From: Pegoplata infirma
Taxonomy: Eukaryota > Arthropoda > Insecta > Diptera > Anthomyiidae
Direction of reading: 5' to 3'
Assembly: GCA_963921195.1 (NCBI GenBank)
Contig: OY992536.1
Coordinates: 327,067,038-327,131,037 of the forward strand
DNA length: 64,000 bases
Under the pieces are notes generated by a model, which was given only the letters and a program-made list of their open reading frames with translations, was not told the origin of the DNA and did not search any database. Position 1 is the first letter of the stretch, and the number at the start of each line of letters is the position of its first letter. Shown in pieces: positions 45,331-56,389 of the stretch. The translations under genes and the position numbers were made by a program.

Positions 45331-45875
45331 CGGTTTTGAGAATTAAACAAACTCGATAACTTCAAAAATGTTACTCGGAGAGCTTATGGTTATTTTGGGG
45401 TCTTGTTATACGTGTTGAGAGCTACAAAAATGCTTTTGGATTTTTTGTTGTTGTGTTGGCAATATTTACCGAGATATGAGCATTTTAAAATTTTCGGGAA
45501 TGCTAACTTTTTTGAATCCAAAGTTAGGAACCATTAGGGTCCACATATCGCTCATTTACTTGTATAGTGTCATAACTCAAAAAATGCGATTTTTGAGTTA
45601 ATAATGCAGCATTTTTCGTTATATCATGCTTTATATTGTGTCAAAAATTCGTATTTATATCTTTAAAACTCATCATTTGAGAAGAAAATACGTAATTATT
45701 ACATTTTCTATGTACCGGCCATTTTCAATGAACAACTAGTTTCAATTGTAAACTTTAAACACGTTTTCTGCAAAATGAAATATTTTGAGATATGTCACTA
45801 TACAAGTAAATGAGCGATTATGAAGACGATCGGCGATACTAGAGCCCGAGAACCGAAAATGGCCTCCATTTTGCT
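45330..45875 (+). repeat. Dispersed repeat R2 with a 270-bp palindromic insert
   Basis: R2 (GTTACTCGGAGAGCTTATGG, TTTACCGAGATATGAGCATT, CCATTAGGGTCCACA) is present inverted at 54800-55110, and a diverged relative lies at 50645-50950. Between GGTCCACA and the CGGCGATACT block this copy has an extra palindrome at about 45549-45820, with ends TCGCTCATTTACTTGTATAG and complement. The copy at 54880 joins the two sides, so it serves as the empty site. TA occurs close to both edges. Confidence 0.75.
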
Positions 45876-46957
45876 GTGAGAGCGTTAAATTCGGCCGTGC
45901 CGAATCTTTTATACCCTCCAAAATGTAAAAAAAAATTGTCAGGGGCGTTTGTTTTTTCTGGGGGGGGGGATGATGAGGTCAGTGGGGGATGTTAAGAGAA
46001 CCTTCCCATCCCAATAAATATACCAAATGTTTCATTTATTTAACAAAAAAACATGTAAAAAAATTGTATTTTTTCAGAGGTTGGTTTAGTTCTTCAAGGG
46101 GGAACTTTTTCCCCCCGGCCCGATTTTGCCCATTTACGAACTTAACCTGCCTAGGACCATAAGACATATTCATGGCAAAATGCAGGAGGCTAGCTCTTTT
46201 ATTTTGGACTACATCGTGCCATCTACAGACAGACGGACGGACGGACATTCACAGAATGTCGTAGAATCGATAATGGATCAATAATATATATGAGGCATTC
46301 CACACCAAATGTCCAGCGAAAAAAACACGTGTACCGTAAACTTTTGAATAGGTTGTATGGATAGCCCTATATGGAACTTAGAAAATTGCGTTTTTGGTTT
46401 TTCAATTTTTCAAAAACTGGGCTTAGAAGGCGTGGTCAAATATTGGAAAATGGTCAAATTTGTGGCGAGTTGCCTTGATTAAATATTTATCACATTAAAA
46501 CGGAATGCACCACAATCTCAAAAATTTACATTCTTATAATATAGTTTTGTATGCGCTATCGATTATTTTTTTTTTTTTTTGGAAAATTTTCAGAACCCGT
46601 TCTGAAATTTTCCATTTTTTAAAAATGTCAATTTATTAAAAAACATGCCATCTTTTTTTTATTTTTAAAGTTTAAATGTTTGTCCATCCACACAAAAAAA
46701 TTCAGAAACACGTTCTTCTTTTTTTTCTAGAAAATCGTATTTGAACTAGGGCTGTCAAACGGGATCGGTTTTTTAAAATCCCGGGATTCGGGATTTGAAA
46801 ATCGAAATCCCGGGATCCCGGGATTTTTCGGGATCACGGGATTTTTCGGGATCCCGGGATTTTTCGGGATTCCGAGATTTTTTGGGATTAAATTTCTTTG
46901 ATTATAAAAGTAAAAAAATAGTAAGCTCTTTATGTTTCAATTTTATTGTGCATATTA

Positions 46958-47110
46958 AGGGGCTACTGTGTGTTAGTTGGTAGCGTGCTAGCCTATTAAG
47001 CAGGGAGTCGTGGGTTTGATTCCAACGAAAACCTTTGAGTCGATTTCGCTACAACGAAATTACTAAAAAAAATGATTTCTAATTATTCTTATTGTTATTT
47101 AAAGGTAATT
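46958..47110 (+). mobile_element. tRNA-derived SINE, decayed copy
   Basis: TTAGTTGGTAGCGTGCTAGC, TCGTGGGTTTGATTCC and TTTCGCTACAACGA follow the SINE at 19449 in the same order. The B box has changed to GGTTTGATTCC and the T stem is broken. A target duplication is not evident. Confidence 0.75.
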
Positions 47111-47522
47111 AATATATTAAGTATACGCCTCTTATGCAGTTTTCAAGTAATTATTAATATTAAATATTTAGCAATGAACTAAAAATAACCTTAAGGGGTT
47201 TGTTATGGAAAATGACAACTTTTATTTGCTTTTAGTTTCATCCCATTCCGATTTTGGTGTTGCACTGTATAATTTTAAAACTAATTTAAAGAAAATTTAA
47301 AATAATAAAAACATTTATAGGGGAAATGTAATAATATAATACTTGCATTTTTTTGTATAAAAAAAATTTTTCTTCCAATTTTGAACGTTCCGGAAAATTT
47401 TTTTTCTCCTAGACCTAAAAACTTGAGGCCAATCGGATTAAATTTACCCGTAGCGCTCTTTGATCAATGTTTTGGTTTTTTAGAAAATTTTCGCCAAAAT
47501 CTGCCAACTTTGGTCAAAGGGC

Positions 47523-47605
47523 TCCGTGACTGTGGCTTAATGGTTAGTGCGTTGGACTATTATTCAGCAAGCCTGGATAGAATTCTCAGCTCAGCAAAAT
47601 TCGTG
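47523..47605 (+). repeat. tRNA-like relic
   Basis: TGGCTTAATGGTTAGTGCGT fits a tRNA D-arm/A-box, and CTGGATAGAATTCTC about 30 bp further is a degenerate B box. The acceptor and anticodon stems do not form. It may be a second SINE family or a tRNA pseudogene within the hAT interior. Confidence 0.5.
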
Positions 47606-48540
47606 GCCAGCTACGTTGAAATTTCAAAAAAAGTTTTAGTTTTAATTTGTTGATGTAAATGTAACAATTATTGAACAAAGTTGTATTTTTAAAAATAAAT
47701 TCTCATACATTTTTAATGTTTCAAAAATCCCGGGATTTGAGCTTAAAAATCCCGGGATTCGGGATTCATTTTATGACAAAAATCCCGGGATTCGGGATTG
47801 ACAGCCCTAATTTGAACTTTAAATTTCATAACAATTTTGTAATTTGCTTGTATTTGTTTGTTTTAACGTGTGAATGAGTAATATTGATGCAATTAATAAA
47901 ACTCATTCGCAACGTTAAATCAAGAAAATACAAGCAAATTACAAAATTGTTATGAAATTTAAAGTTCAAATGCGATTTTCTCGAAAAAAACGAAGAACGT
48001 GTTTCTGAATTTTTTTGTGTGGATGGACAAACATCTAAACTTTAAAAAAAAAAAAATTAAAAAAGAAAAAAAAGGTGTCATAATAAATTGACATTTTTAA
48101 AAAATGGAAAATTTCAGAACGGGTTCTGAAAATTTTCCAAAAAAAAAAATTTAATCGATAGCCCATACAAAACTATATAAGAATATAAATTTTTGAGATT
48201 GTGGTGCATTCCGTTTTAATGTGATAAATATTTAATCAAGGCAACTCGCCACAAATTTGACCATTTTTCCAATATTTGACCACGCCTCCTAAGCCCAGTT
48301 TTTGAAAAATTGAAAAACCAAAAACGCAATTTTCTAAGTTCCATATAGGGCTATCCAAACAACCTATTCAGAAATTTACGGGACACATGTTTTTCTGTAG
48401 CGGGACATTTGGTGTGGAATGCCTCATATACTTTATGGGGTCCCCGACCGATATATCGATGCGTTACAAACGGAATGACACAGTGAGTATACCCCCATAC
48501 TGTGGTTGGAGGGTATAAAAATTATGCACAGATCCAAAAT

Positions 48541-49400
48541 TAGTTTCCATATATACTCCCAGCAAAAATATATCGAGATTTTGGCGACACAGCATCTTTT
48601 TATAGCATACCGAAGCGCATCCAAAGAGCGCTCTTAAGGATGCAGTAAAAGTAAGGGGGAAAATTTTAATTTTTTGTATAAAACTTTAAATATAAAATTA
48701 TATTTTGATAAAATTTCACACATGCTTTCCTTTTTAATATATTTAATACTTTTTGAATGAAAAACCATGAGTGTTGGTCAAAGACACATGATTTGACTGC
48801 ATCATTATTGCGCATCAATCAGCGCTGCAAAGAGTTCTTCGATCATAACACCTTTAATGCCTTTATGATACTTGCTTTTTTCAAGTTACTTGTTGCTGCA
48901 TTTATTAGGGTTTTTCTATGGAATAATGGAATTTTTATAGAATAAAGGTACATGAATTCATTGCATTTTTATAGCGCTTTTTTCAGCGCTCCAAAGAGAC
49001 GTGATTTCAGAGCATCTTAAGAACGCTTTTTCTGTGTATCCAACTAGCGCTCTAAAGTGTGACATCGCCTTATGCCTTTATGATACTTGCTTGTTTCAAG
49101 TTACTTGTTGCTGCATTTATTAGGGGTTTTCTATGGGAATTTCGATAAATTCAAAATTTTTGGTTTAAGCTATCGAAATTTTAAAAGAAAAACCCTAATA
49201 AATGCAGCAACAAGTAACTTAAAACAAGCAAGTATCATACGCACTTTAGAGAATCATGCATGAATTCGGCAGGTTTGGATGCGCTCCTTGACTCGAGTTT
49301 CCTTTCCAAAAGCTGCTGCCAGTTCAGCAAAGTTTCGGCTAGGATTTGCTCTGCCCTAATATACAGTGTGTATCCAAAACTATTGTACCTTTACATTTAC
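48541..49400. repeat. CCCAGCAAA-type left end with AGCGCTC motifs
   Basis: The edge CCCAGCAAAAATATATCG resembles the ends of the element at 12717. Inside, AGCGCTC(C/T)AAAG and GGATGCGCTCC motifs occur in both orientations. A 75-bp block with ATGATACTTGCTT and TTACTTGTTGCTGCATTTAT is present direct at about 48868 and 49080 and inverted at 49187-49240. No right terminus was found. Confidence 0.55.
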
Positions 49401-49489
49401 TACTTAATTTATAAAAGTATAAAACTCACGAAGGACCAACTGAAATTCTTAAAAGATTACTTGAAATTTAAGAAGGGAAATTTAAATTC

Positions 49490-49705
49490 AAAATTTTACA
49501 TAGACGACATTTTGAATTTCAATTGATCTTTTCTGATATGTAATTGATTTTTTGAGTTTCAATTGATCTGTTTTAAATGGCAATTGATATTTTATTAATT
49601 TCAATTGGACAGTTAGAATTTTGATATGATAGTTTTGTAATTTAAATAAAAATTAAATTTCAATTGGCCATTTTTGAATTTTATTTAATATTTTTAAAAT
49701 AACAA
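49490..49705 (+). repeat. Degenerate tandem repeat of about 33 bp
   Basis: AATTTCAATTGATC or close variants (TTTCAATTGATCTG, ATTTCAATTGGACA, AATTTCAATTGGCCA) recur about every 30-60 bp. The array adjoins the AGGCC MITE. Confidence 0.6.
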
Positions 49706-49707
49706 TT

Positions 49708-49996
49708 AGGCCTCTGTTCTGACTTTCACAACTTTTCAATTCACATGAAAATTTCCGAATCACATGAAATCAAGTTTAGTGTTGTTGATCACGTTTTCAT
49801 TCAAAGTTGATATTGAATAATTAAAATTTAAAAAATTATAAGGAAAAAAGTGCATTCGTTTTACTTTCACCAAATTTTGTTTATGTGAAACAAAACGAAA
49901 AAGAAATTCTGATGTAAAATCTAGAACACCAAAAAAATTCGGAAATTTTCATTTTCACATTTTTTATGTGAATTACATTTTTTGGAACAGCGGCCT
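49708..49996. mobile_element. AGGCC-type MITE, uninterrupted 289-bp copy
   Basis: The ends are AGGCCTCTGTTC and GAACAGCGGCCT. The subterminal blocks CACAACTTTTCAATTCACAT and complement pair, with a TTCATTTTCACATT arm on the right. It is a relative of 11264-12376 and shows what that MITE looks like without the Transib-like insert. The flanks do not show a clean duplication. Confidence 0.82.
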
Positions 49997-49999
49997 TAA

Positions 50000-50530
50000 T
50001 CTCATTAAAGTTTCAATTTTGTTCGCCACTGTTCATATAAATACAGAATGGGGATTTTTCTAAAGTAGTATGTATAGTATGTATTATTTTTAAGAATATG
50101 TATGATAACAGACTGGCAGGCATAAGTTTTATAAATATTATTATTTATATACACATACATACAAATGGACCTTATTGTTTAATGAGAATGTGTATGTTTG
50201 TGTTAAAGTATAGTTTAGAATAAAATAGAATTATTAAATTTATTTTATGAGTAAGTACGAATTCGGCATGAATGAGGATGTGTTAATATTGATTTTTTTT
50301 TTCATTCTTTTCTTTTATTAGGTTTTTAAACACCACCATATTGGGAGAAACTCATTGAAATTATGAAATTGTGAAAACAATTCGATATTGTTTGTTTTTT
50401 TTTTTTTTTTTTTGTTAAATGATGTAATTAGAATATTAATTACTTCGAATTGAATGAAACAAGATCATATTTTTGTTTTATTTGGATATTATAGATAAAT
50501 TTGAATTTTAAAATAATGAAATTAATAAAC
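50000..50530. other. AT-rich spacer, nothing recognised
   Basis: Contains T runs (50395-50413) and short TATG repeats. No element ends or gene seen. Confidence 0.5.
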
Positions 50531-50531
50531 T

Positions 50532-51020
50532 TACACTCAAAATAAATTTTCTGTCCAATCATCAAAAAACTCGGTGGATTTTATTTTTTTTTTTATTCAG
50601 AGAAAAAATATTTTTTAAATTAGTAAAAATTTCCTTAAACTTAAGGATTATTTGGACCCCAATATTTGGGGTCCACATATAAGAAGGTATACCATCTTAT
50701 AGGGTTGCCATCGATTTTGATCAAAAGTTTTGGTCATATTCGCTCTACCTTGCTTTGTTCTCGAGATGTATGGTTGTAGCATGAAATAACTCAAAAACTA
50801 AAAATCGTAGGGCTTCTGGTCTTTGGCGGTCATATTCGGTTTGAGTATTACAAAAATACCTTTAGACCTTTTTGTCGTATATGCAGAATTTGCAAAATTT
50901 AAAATCTATGTATGAGTAAGATGATTAAACGTTTCAATATTTTTAAAACTAACAAAATTTTTATGATTTTTTTTTTTCACAAAATTCCATTGACCAACTT
51001 ATTTTTTTTTTTTTTTTGAG
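50532..51020. mobile_element. Probable CACTCA element carrying an R2 copy
   Basis: The left end TACACTCAAAATAAATTTTC is clear. The proposed right end is a T run followed by GAGGGCTTA at about 51001-51022, a poor match to GAGTGTA. The interior 50645-50950 (GGACCCCAATATTTGGGGTCC, TCTCGAGATGTATGG-like text) is related to R2, as in the element at 54586. Confidence 0.5.
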
Positions 51021-51819
51021 GGCTTATCATCATCATCATAATCAACAACAAAAATTTGTAAAAAAACCGTTGCTTTAACCCTCTTGCACTTTGTTTTTAT
51101 TAAATCAATGCATTATTTATAACAACTTATTAAATCCCAGCAAGCATCAACATGACAACAAACTATTAACAGTTAAAAATACACACGTAATAGACAAATT
51201 AAACAAAAAAAAATCCAAAACTAATGATTTTTTATTAAAAAACCACCAAAAAACCGGTGTTTGTTGTTAAACATGTATGTTTTTTTATTTATTAATCACC
51301 CGAAGATACGGGTATAACAAATATTGAAAAAAAAAAAAAATCAGGAAATCATTTTATTTGAGGTTCAGTTATGCAAAGTGGAGCAAAGTGGATGGTAAAA
51401 TCAAAAAAACATTAACCCTTTTATGCAGATGGTTATTAAAGACTAACAGTAAATTTTGTTTTATTTGTGTATGCTGATGGTGGTAAACACAATACAGGTT
51501 ACAATTTTCAATGTATTATTATGATCATCATTTCTAAGAAGATCTGGGTTCAAGTCCTGTTACGAATGATAAATTCTCTTGTCAGTCAGTTTTTAAGAAA
51601 TAGAACTAGTAAACAATAATTAGGGTTAAAGAATTAAAAAGTTTTCTGATTGCAAAAAATTTACTTTTCTGAAAAAAATAATTTCAAAACTATTCAGATT
51701 GTAACTGCGCAATAAATTTAGTTCCGAACGGAAGCTTTTTTATACTTGTATTTTTTATAATTAAATCATTTTTAAATATAAATGGTAGAATATGTTAAGG
51801 TTAAAATTCCAATGTTAAA
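51021..51819. other. AT-rich spacer, possible B-box relic
   Basis: The only notable item is GGGTTCAAGTCCTG at about 51547, a good RNA polymerase III B box, without a matching A box at the right distance. It may be a tRNA or SINE relic. CATCATCATCATAATCAACA at 51030 is a short triplet run. Confidence 0.4.
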
Positions 51820-52709
51820 CAAGTAGAAAAGTTAAATTCGACTTGGCCGAATCTATGAATACCCTCCACAATGCCCCTTTTAAGTTATAGTAAATTTTCT
51901 AGAGTGAAAAAATAAAATTTTTGATTAGAAATATTTTATTTTGTTTAAAAAAACTTTTTTTTAACTAATTTAAAAAAAAAAAAAAAATAATTTACTAAAT
52001 TTTTTTTGGAGTGTAAAATTTTTTTTGACTGTAAAATTTTTTTCGAGTGTATTTTTGTTTTTCTTTTAGTGTAAAAATATTTTTGAGTGACAAAAATGCG
52101 CTGTAAAATATTTTTGTGACTTACCAATGTTTTTAAAACCTGTTTAACGGGGTTTCAACATGTGAATTTACGGTGAGGCGAATCTGAAATTTACGGTTTT
52201 GCTAATAACTTTTGAACCACTGGACCGATTTGGCTGAAATTTTGAACCACTTGGCCGATTTGGCTGAAATTTAAAACGAACCGGACCAGAGGAACGGCAA
52301 ATATATATGCCAAACTTCAGAACCCTCAGAATTGCCGTTCGAAAGTTACCGTGTGTTTTATCTCGTAAATTCCAGAAAAACCCTTGCCGAAATTCACTCA
52401 TTTGCTTATAACTTTTGAACCACTGGACCGATATCGCTGGATTGCAATACCAACCTGACCAGGTAAATGCCCAACATATATGCCAAACTTCAGGAGCCTC
52501 TGTAAGGTCTTTCAAAAGTTAGCGTGTTTTCAACAAACAGACAGACGGACAGACGGACGGACGGACGGACGGACATCGCTAGATCGTCTTAAAATCGATC
52601 GAGGATTATGAATATATATACTTTATGGGGTCCTAGACCAATATTTCGAGGTGTTACAAACGGAATGACAAACTTATATATACCCTCTATCACTAGAGTG
52701 GAGGGTATA
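51820..52709 (+). mobile_element. TATACCC-family repeat (variant C), 890 bp
   Basis: It starts CAAGTAGAAAAG with the near-perfect hairpin ATTCGAC-TTG-GCCGAAT and AATACCCTCCAC, and ends GTGGAGGGTATA. The interior differs from variant B. It has TTTTGAACCACTGGACCGAT repeated three times (about 52209, 52240 and 52416), CAAACTTCAG blocks, a (GACGGACG)n array and CCTAGACCAATATTTC. The 115-codon minus frame at 52168-52515 is produced by these repeats. Confidence 0.75.
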
Positions 52710-52862
52710 AAAAGAATATTAAATTTGAAGATAATAAAAGACTCAAATTATTTGTCATAGAATTAAAATAAGCTGAAAACTAATTTTTAAATGGTTTAAA
52801 ATACAGTTCACCAATTTTTGTACCAAAATCAGCTAAAAAAGTAAACTAGGCCTTGCCTAATG

Positions 52863-53400
52863 TACACTCAAAAAAAAAACTGGTTAAACGCCTGGTAAAA
52901 TGCCTTGTAATCCCGTTCTTCCAATAATTAACAAATTTCCTTGTTTTTTAACAAAAAATCTTGTACTTTGCTCAAACGAGAACTACAGTTTTATTGGTAA
53001 TTTTATAAATTTGTTTTCGTAATTGTATTCTACCATTTTGAAACGTTATTTTACCAAAAAACTGTAATTTTACAACAAAGTTTTTGTTACGAGGATTCTA
53101 GTTGATTAACAAAAAAAAACTGTTATTTTACAAAAATTATGTTATACGAGGATTTATATTGTTTAACAAAACATATTTACCATTTTTTCTTGTAAGTTTA
53201 CCATTTTTTTTTATTTTTCCGGTTTTAAAACAATATTTTTACCAATAAAATTGGTAATTTTACCAATTTTGGCGCATTCAAAATTACGAGGAAATCCTCG
53301 TAATTTTACGAGAATTTTACCTACCTCTTATTTTACGAGAATAGCCGCGTAAAATCACGAGATTTTTTGGTAACTTTACAATTTTTTTTTTTTGAGATTA
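52863..53400. mobile_element. CACTCA element, degraded right end
   Basis: The left end TACACTCAAAAAAAAAACTG is followed by many TTTTACCAA and TTTTACAA/ACGAG units in both orientations. The right end is a T run with GAGATTA instead of GAGTGTA. Confidence 0.7.
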
Positions 53401-53596
53401 TAAATACCTATAACAATGTAAAAAAGATTATTTGAAAAAATCTAAATATAAATTAATTTTGAGAAAAAAATTGTAAAAAAAAAATTTAAAAAAAAAATGT
53501 TTGGTGAAAAAAAATCCGCGATTTTTTTTTCTGCAAAAACATATCCTTGTACTTGTTTAAATGCCATTTGGGTTTCAATTATGTTCACGAATGATA

Positions 53597-54376
53597 GCCA
53601 CACACAAAAAAAACTTTGTCAAAGTCTCGTAATCCCATTTTACCAATATTTGATAGTGTCCGACCGAACAGTTCGGTATTGGCCAAAAATTAATATTTGC
53701 AAGCATTTTTAACAGCTTTTTCAGATTGCAGTTTGTTTAGGCGATAGAAGACTATTCTGAATTTCAAATTTAATGGCGAGGACGAAGTTAAGCACCAATT
53801 TAGATGTTCGGTAACTGAACGTTCGGCCAAATTGAAAAAATTCGGTTACCGAACTTCGAAATTGTGGCTTAACTTCGTACTCGTTCTTAAATTTTACACT
53901 CAGAATCGTCTTCCATCGCCTCAACAATTCTACCCCATATAAAAAAAGTTGTTAAAAGTACTCCCAAATACCAAATTTTTGATTAAATGACGTTTTTTGA
54001 CCGAACTGTTCTGTCGGACACTGATATTTGACAGTTTTCCTTGTTTTTTAACAAAAAAATTTTGATCGAAATTTGCATTTTTTTTGTAATTTTATAATTT
54101 TTTTTTGTAATTTAACAAATTTCCAAGATAATTTTACAAAAAAATCTATTAAATTCACGAGAATTCCTTGTCAGTTTTATTGCGCCGAAAAAGTTGTAAA
54201 TTTACAATTTTAGTGGTAAAAAGCTTGTTAAAAAAAATTTTAAAAAAACGTAATTTTTACTAGCAATTCTCGTAAAATAGGAGGTATCAAAAAATCTAGT
54301 TAAGTTACGAAACCTCCTTGAAAGTTTTATCGCGTCAAAAAATTTGTCGTTTTACAAGGTTTTTTTTTTGAGTGTA
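53597..54376. mobile_element. CACTCA element, carries a hAT MITE
   Basis: The left edge CCACACACAAAAAAAACTTTG is altered, and the right end ACAAGGTTTTTTTTTTGAGTG plus TA closes at 54376. The body has TTTTACAAGG and ACGAGAATTCC units like those in the copies at 13915 and 62391. The insertion at 53654-54023 splits the family phrase CCAATATTTGACAG. Confidence 0.78.
53654..54023. mobile_element. hAT-type MITE, TSD ATATTTGA
   Basis: The 370-bp element has ends TAGTGTCCGACCGAACAG and complement CTGTTCTGTCGGACACTG. ATATTTGA is on both sides (53646-53653 and 54024-54031). Other CACTCA copies (for example the complement at 16788) show the uninterrupted CAATATTTGAC. TAGTG and CAGTG fit YARNG. The interior is palindromic around GTTCGGTAAC/GTTACCGAAC and TTAACTTCGTAC. 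The small frames at 53497-53927 are artefacts of it. Confidence 0.93.
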
Positions 54377-54414
54377 TAAACGCTTCCGTTTCGAAAAAAA
54401 AATTAGGGCCGTTC

Positions 54415-54566
54415 TACACTCAAAGAAAACGCTGTAATGTTAGCAAAAAAAGCTTGTAAACCTACAAGAAATTTCGATGATTTTGAACTCACAATTTTTT
54501 TGGTAAAGTTAGCAAAAAGGTTTTGCCAAAAATTAGTAAATCTACTAATGTTTTATTTTGAGTGTA
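54415..54566. mobile_element. Short CACTCA element (152 bp)
   Basis: It runs from TACACTCAAAGAAAACGCTG to TTTTATTTTGAGTGTA. Its left half matches the complement of the right end of the neighbour at 54586-55412, and its right half matches the complement of that element's left end. It looks like an internally deleted, inverted relative. Confidence 0.85.
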
Positions 54567-54585
54567 TGTACTTTAAAAAAAATAG

Positions 54586-55412
54586 CACACTCAAAATAAT
54601 ACATTAGTAGATTTACTATTTTTTTTTTGCTAATGCTGGTTAGCTAACTTTTAGCAAATTTTTAGCGCATTAGCAATTTTAAACAAAATTTGAACTAATT
54701 TTTTTTGCTAAATTTAAAATTGAGTTGACCAAATTTTTACAAGCTTTTTTGCTAATATTACCAAAAATAAATGGTAATTTTTTTTTATTTTCAGAAAACT
54801 TTAAATGGTGCTATATCGGAAACTAAGCCAGATAGAGCAAAATGGATGCCATTTTTGGTTCTCGGGTTCTCCATAGTATCGCCGGTCCTCTTCACATGTG
54901 TGGACCCTAATGGGTCCTAACTTTGGATTCAAAAAAGTTAGCATACCCGAAAATTTTAAAATGCTCATATCTCGGTAAATATTGTCGACACAACAAAAAG
55001 TCCAAAAGCATTTTAGTAGCTCTCAACACGTAGACCAAAAATAACCAAAAGCTCTCCGAGTAATATTTTTGATGTTACTGAGTTTTTTTATTCTCAAAAC
55101 CCCAGTGGGGTATCTTAAAAACTAAGCAAGGTAGAGCGAAACGGACACAAATTTTGGATCAAAAACTATGACGATTTTTAAGGAACCCAACTAGGTCTAG
55201 TCCCATCGGGGTCTGGACCTATCGGGTCCGAACCCAATGGGGTCCTTAAATGTGTATGAACTAAGTTGAAAGAAAAAAAATTCAGTTAACTAATTTTTGG
55301 CAAAACATTTTTGCTAACTTTAGCAAAAAAATTGTGAGTTCAAAATCAGCAAATTTTCTTGTAGGTTTACAAGCTTTTTTTGCTAACATTACAGTTTTTT
55401 TTTTTGAGTGTA
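54586..55412. mobile_element. CACTCA element carrying R2
   Basis: The left edge GCACACTCAAAATAATACATT has CA in place of TA. The right end TTTTTTTGAGTGTA closes at 55412. Near the ends TTAGTAGATTTACTA and GCTAACATTACAG units pair with those of the element at 54415. The middle (54790-55250) is an inverted R2 copy that is uninterrupted where the copy at 45330 has a palindromic insert. Confidence 0.82.
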
Positions 55413-55629
55413 AGATAACTGTGTAAGATAACAACATTATTTACATCAGAATTAGATTTAATACATTTATTTTGACTTATTTCAAACGCCTTCGAAAAAA
55501 ATTAAAAGCTTCAGTGGGACATTAAAAAAAAACTTGAGCTAAGTTTTAAAATCCTTCAGAGGGTTTTGATCTACTAGCAGTATACTTAAATTTTTTTTTT
55601 ATCCAAGATACAAATCATGTTGCACAGTG
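55413..55629. mobile_element. CACTG-type foldback, right end only
   Basis: CTTCAGTGGGACATTAAAAA, CCTTCAGAGGGTTTTGA and the terminus TGTTGCACAGTG followed by TTA (55630-55632) match the outer arm of the elements at 1805 and 11074. The left arm is not found upstream; two CACTCA elements are stacked just before it. Confidence 0.7.
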
Positions 55630-55632
55630 TTA

Positions 55633-56389
55633 TTGACTGGTTTTTACTACACAAATAATTTTGTTTAATCTCAAAAAAGAAATCGAACTAATTTAAAAAT
55701 ATTCGGTTTCATCCGAAAAATAAAAATTTTGCCGAATATTCGTCTTCGGTCAAAAAATGTGTATTCCGTCGGACAATAAAGATCATATATCATTAACATT
55801 TTAGAGTATATTTGCCATTCATACTTCATTTTAAAACATATAAAATCATTTTTCAGAGCATACGATTGCTTTCCCTGGTAATAAATTTACATTGGCCAAC
55901 AAAGTTCGTTAAACTAGAAATGGGTTAATTAAATAGACAAACAATGTTATGCTAATAAGTAGTTATGTGCATACATTATTACATACACACTTACATACGC
56001 ATTCATATAGGCTGGTAATTATGAAGTGTCGGTATGTCTGTCTGTCTCTATTAATACCATTTTAATTACAATACTGTTGTTAACACTTGCGGACGGACTG
56101 GCTCTTGTACAGCGCGTTGTTTTATGTTTTTTTTTTTTTTTCTTTCTTTCTTTTAGCCATTGATATTTTAGCACAACATTGACATTGACTTTGACCGAGA
56201 AAAATTAAAAACAATAGAGTGTTAAACCCCGAAGTGTGGCATATGGTATTCAATTGCATTACAAAGTGTATTAATATTCAGCCTTAGCTTTTATATCAGC
56301 CTTTTTGCAATGGGAAAAAAAAATTTCACTCCAACACCAAAATGTTTTAAAAAACGGAAACTGTCAGAAAAAAATCCTAGGAATTAAAG
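55633..56389. other. AT-rich spacer
   Basis: A T run with CTTTC repeats followed by AG at 56128-56155 resembles a splice acceptor, but no downstream open frame supports an exon. No element ends were found. Confidence 0.45.

Larger units (their letters stand above)
46747..47809. mobile_element. hAT-type element, TSD ATTTGAAC
   Basis: The ends are TAGGGCTGTCAA and TTGACAGCCCTA, with ATTTGAAC on both sides (46739-46746 and 47810-47817). The pairing arm of the host palindrome gives the uninterrupted sequence. Arrays of ATCCCGGGAT, TTCGGGAT and CGGGATTTTT lie just inside both ends, the same style as the element at 8447. The middle has a SINE and a tRNA-like relic rather than a transposase. The frames at 46795-46983 and 47381-47653 are repeat sequence. 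Confidence 0.94.
46292..48425. mobile_element. GAGGCATTCC foldback, best-preserved copy
   Basis: The ends are GAGGCATTCCACACCAAATG and complement. The arms pair almost throughout: GGATAGCCCTATATGGAACT, GAGGCGTGGTCAAATATTGG-like blocks, and TGTTTGTCCATCCACACAAA. The centre is near 47880 around CGTGTGAATGAGTAATATTG. Without the hAT at 46747-47809 the element would be about 1.06 kb. A 4-bp ATAT duplication is likely but ambiguous in the TA-rich target. Confidence 0.85.
45876..48517 (+). mobile_element. TATACCC-family repeat (variant B), interrupted
   Basis: It begins TGTGAGAGCGTTAAATTCGG with the hairpin ATTCGGC-CGT-GCCGAAT and ends GTTGGAGGGTATA at 48517. The GAGGCATTCC element at 46292-48425 lies between AATAATATATAT and ATATACTTTATGGGG, which are contiguous in other copies; ATAT appears on both sides. 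Bases 45958-45970 are a G run. Confidence 0.8.

Noticed and set aside
51547..51562. tRNA gene from GGGTTCAAGTCCTG
   Set aside because: No A box or stems at the required distance upstream; kept only as a possible relic.
52168..52515. 115-codon minus-strand frame with SGSKFQPNR repeats
   Set aside because: The protein repeats come from tandem DNA repeats within a TATACCC-family element and no known protein pattern fits.
56128..56160. 3' splice site (T/C tract followed by AG)
   Set aside because: No open frame or matching donor supports an exon; such tracts are expected by chance in this AT-rich DNA.
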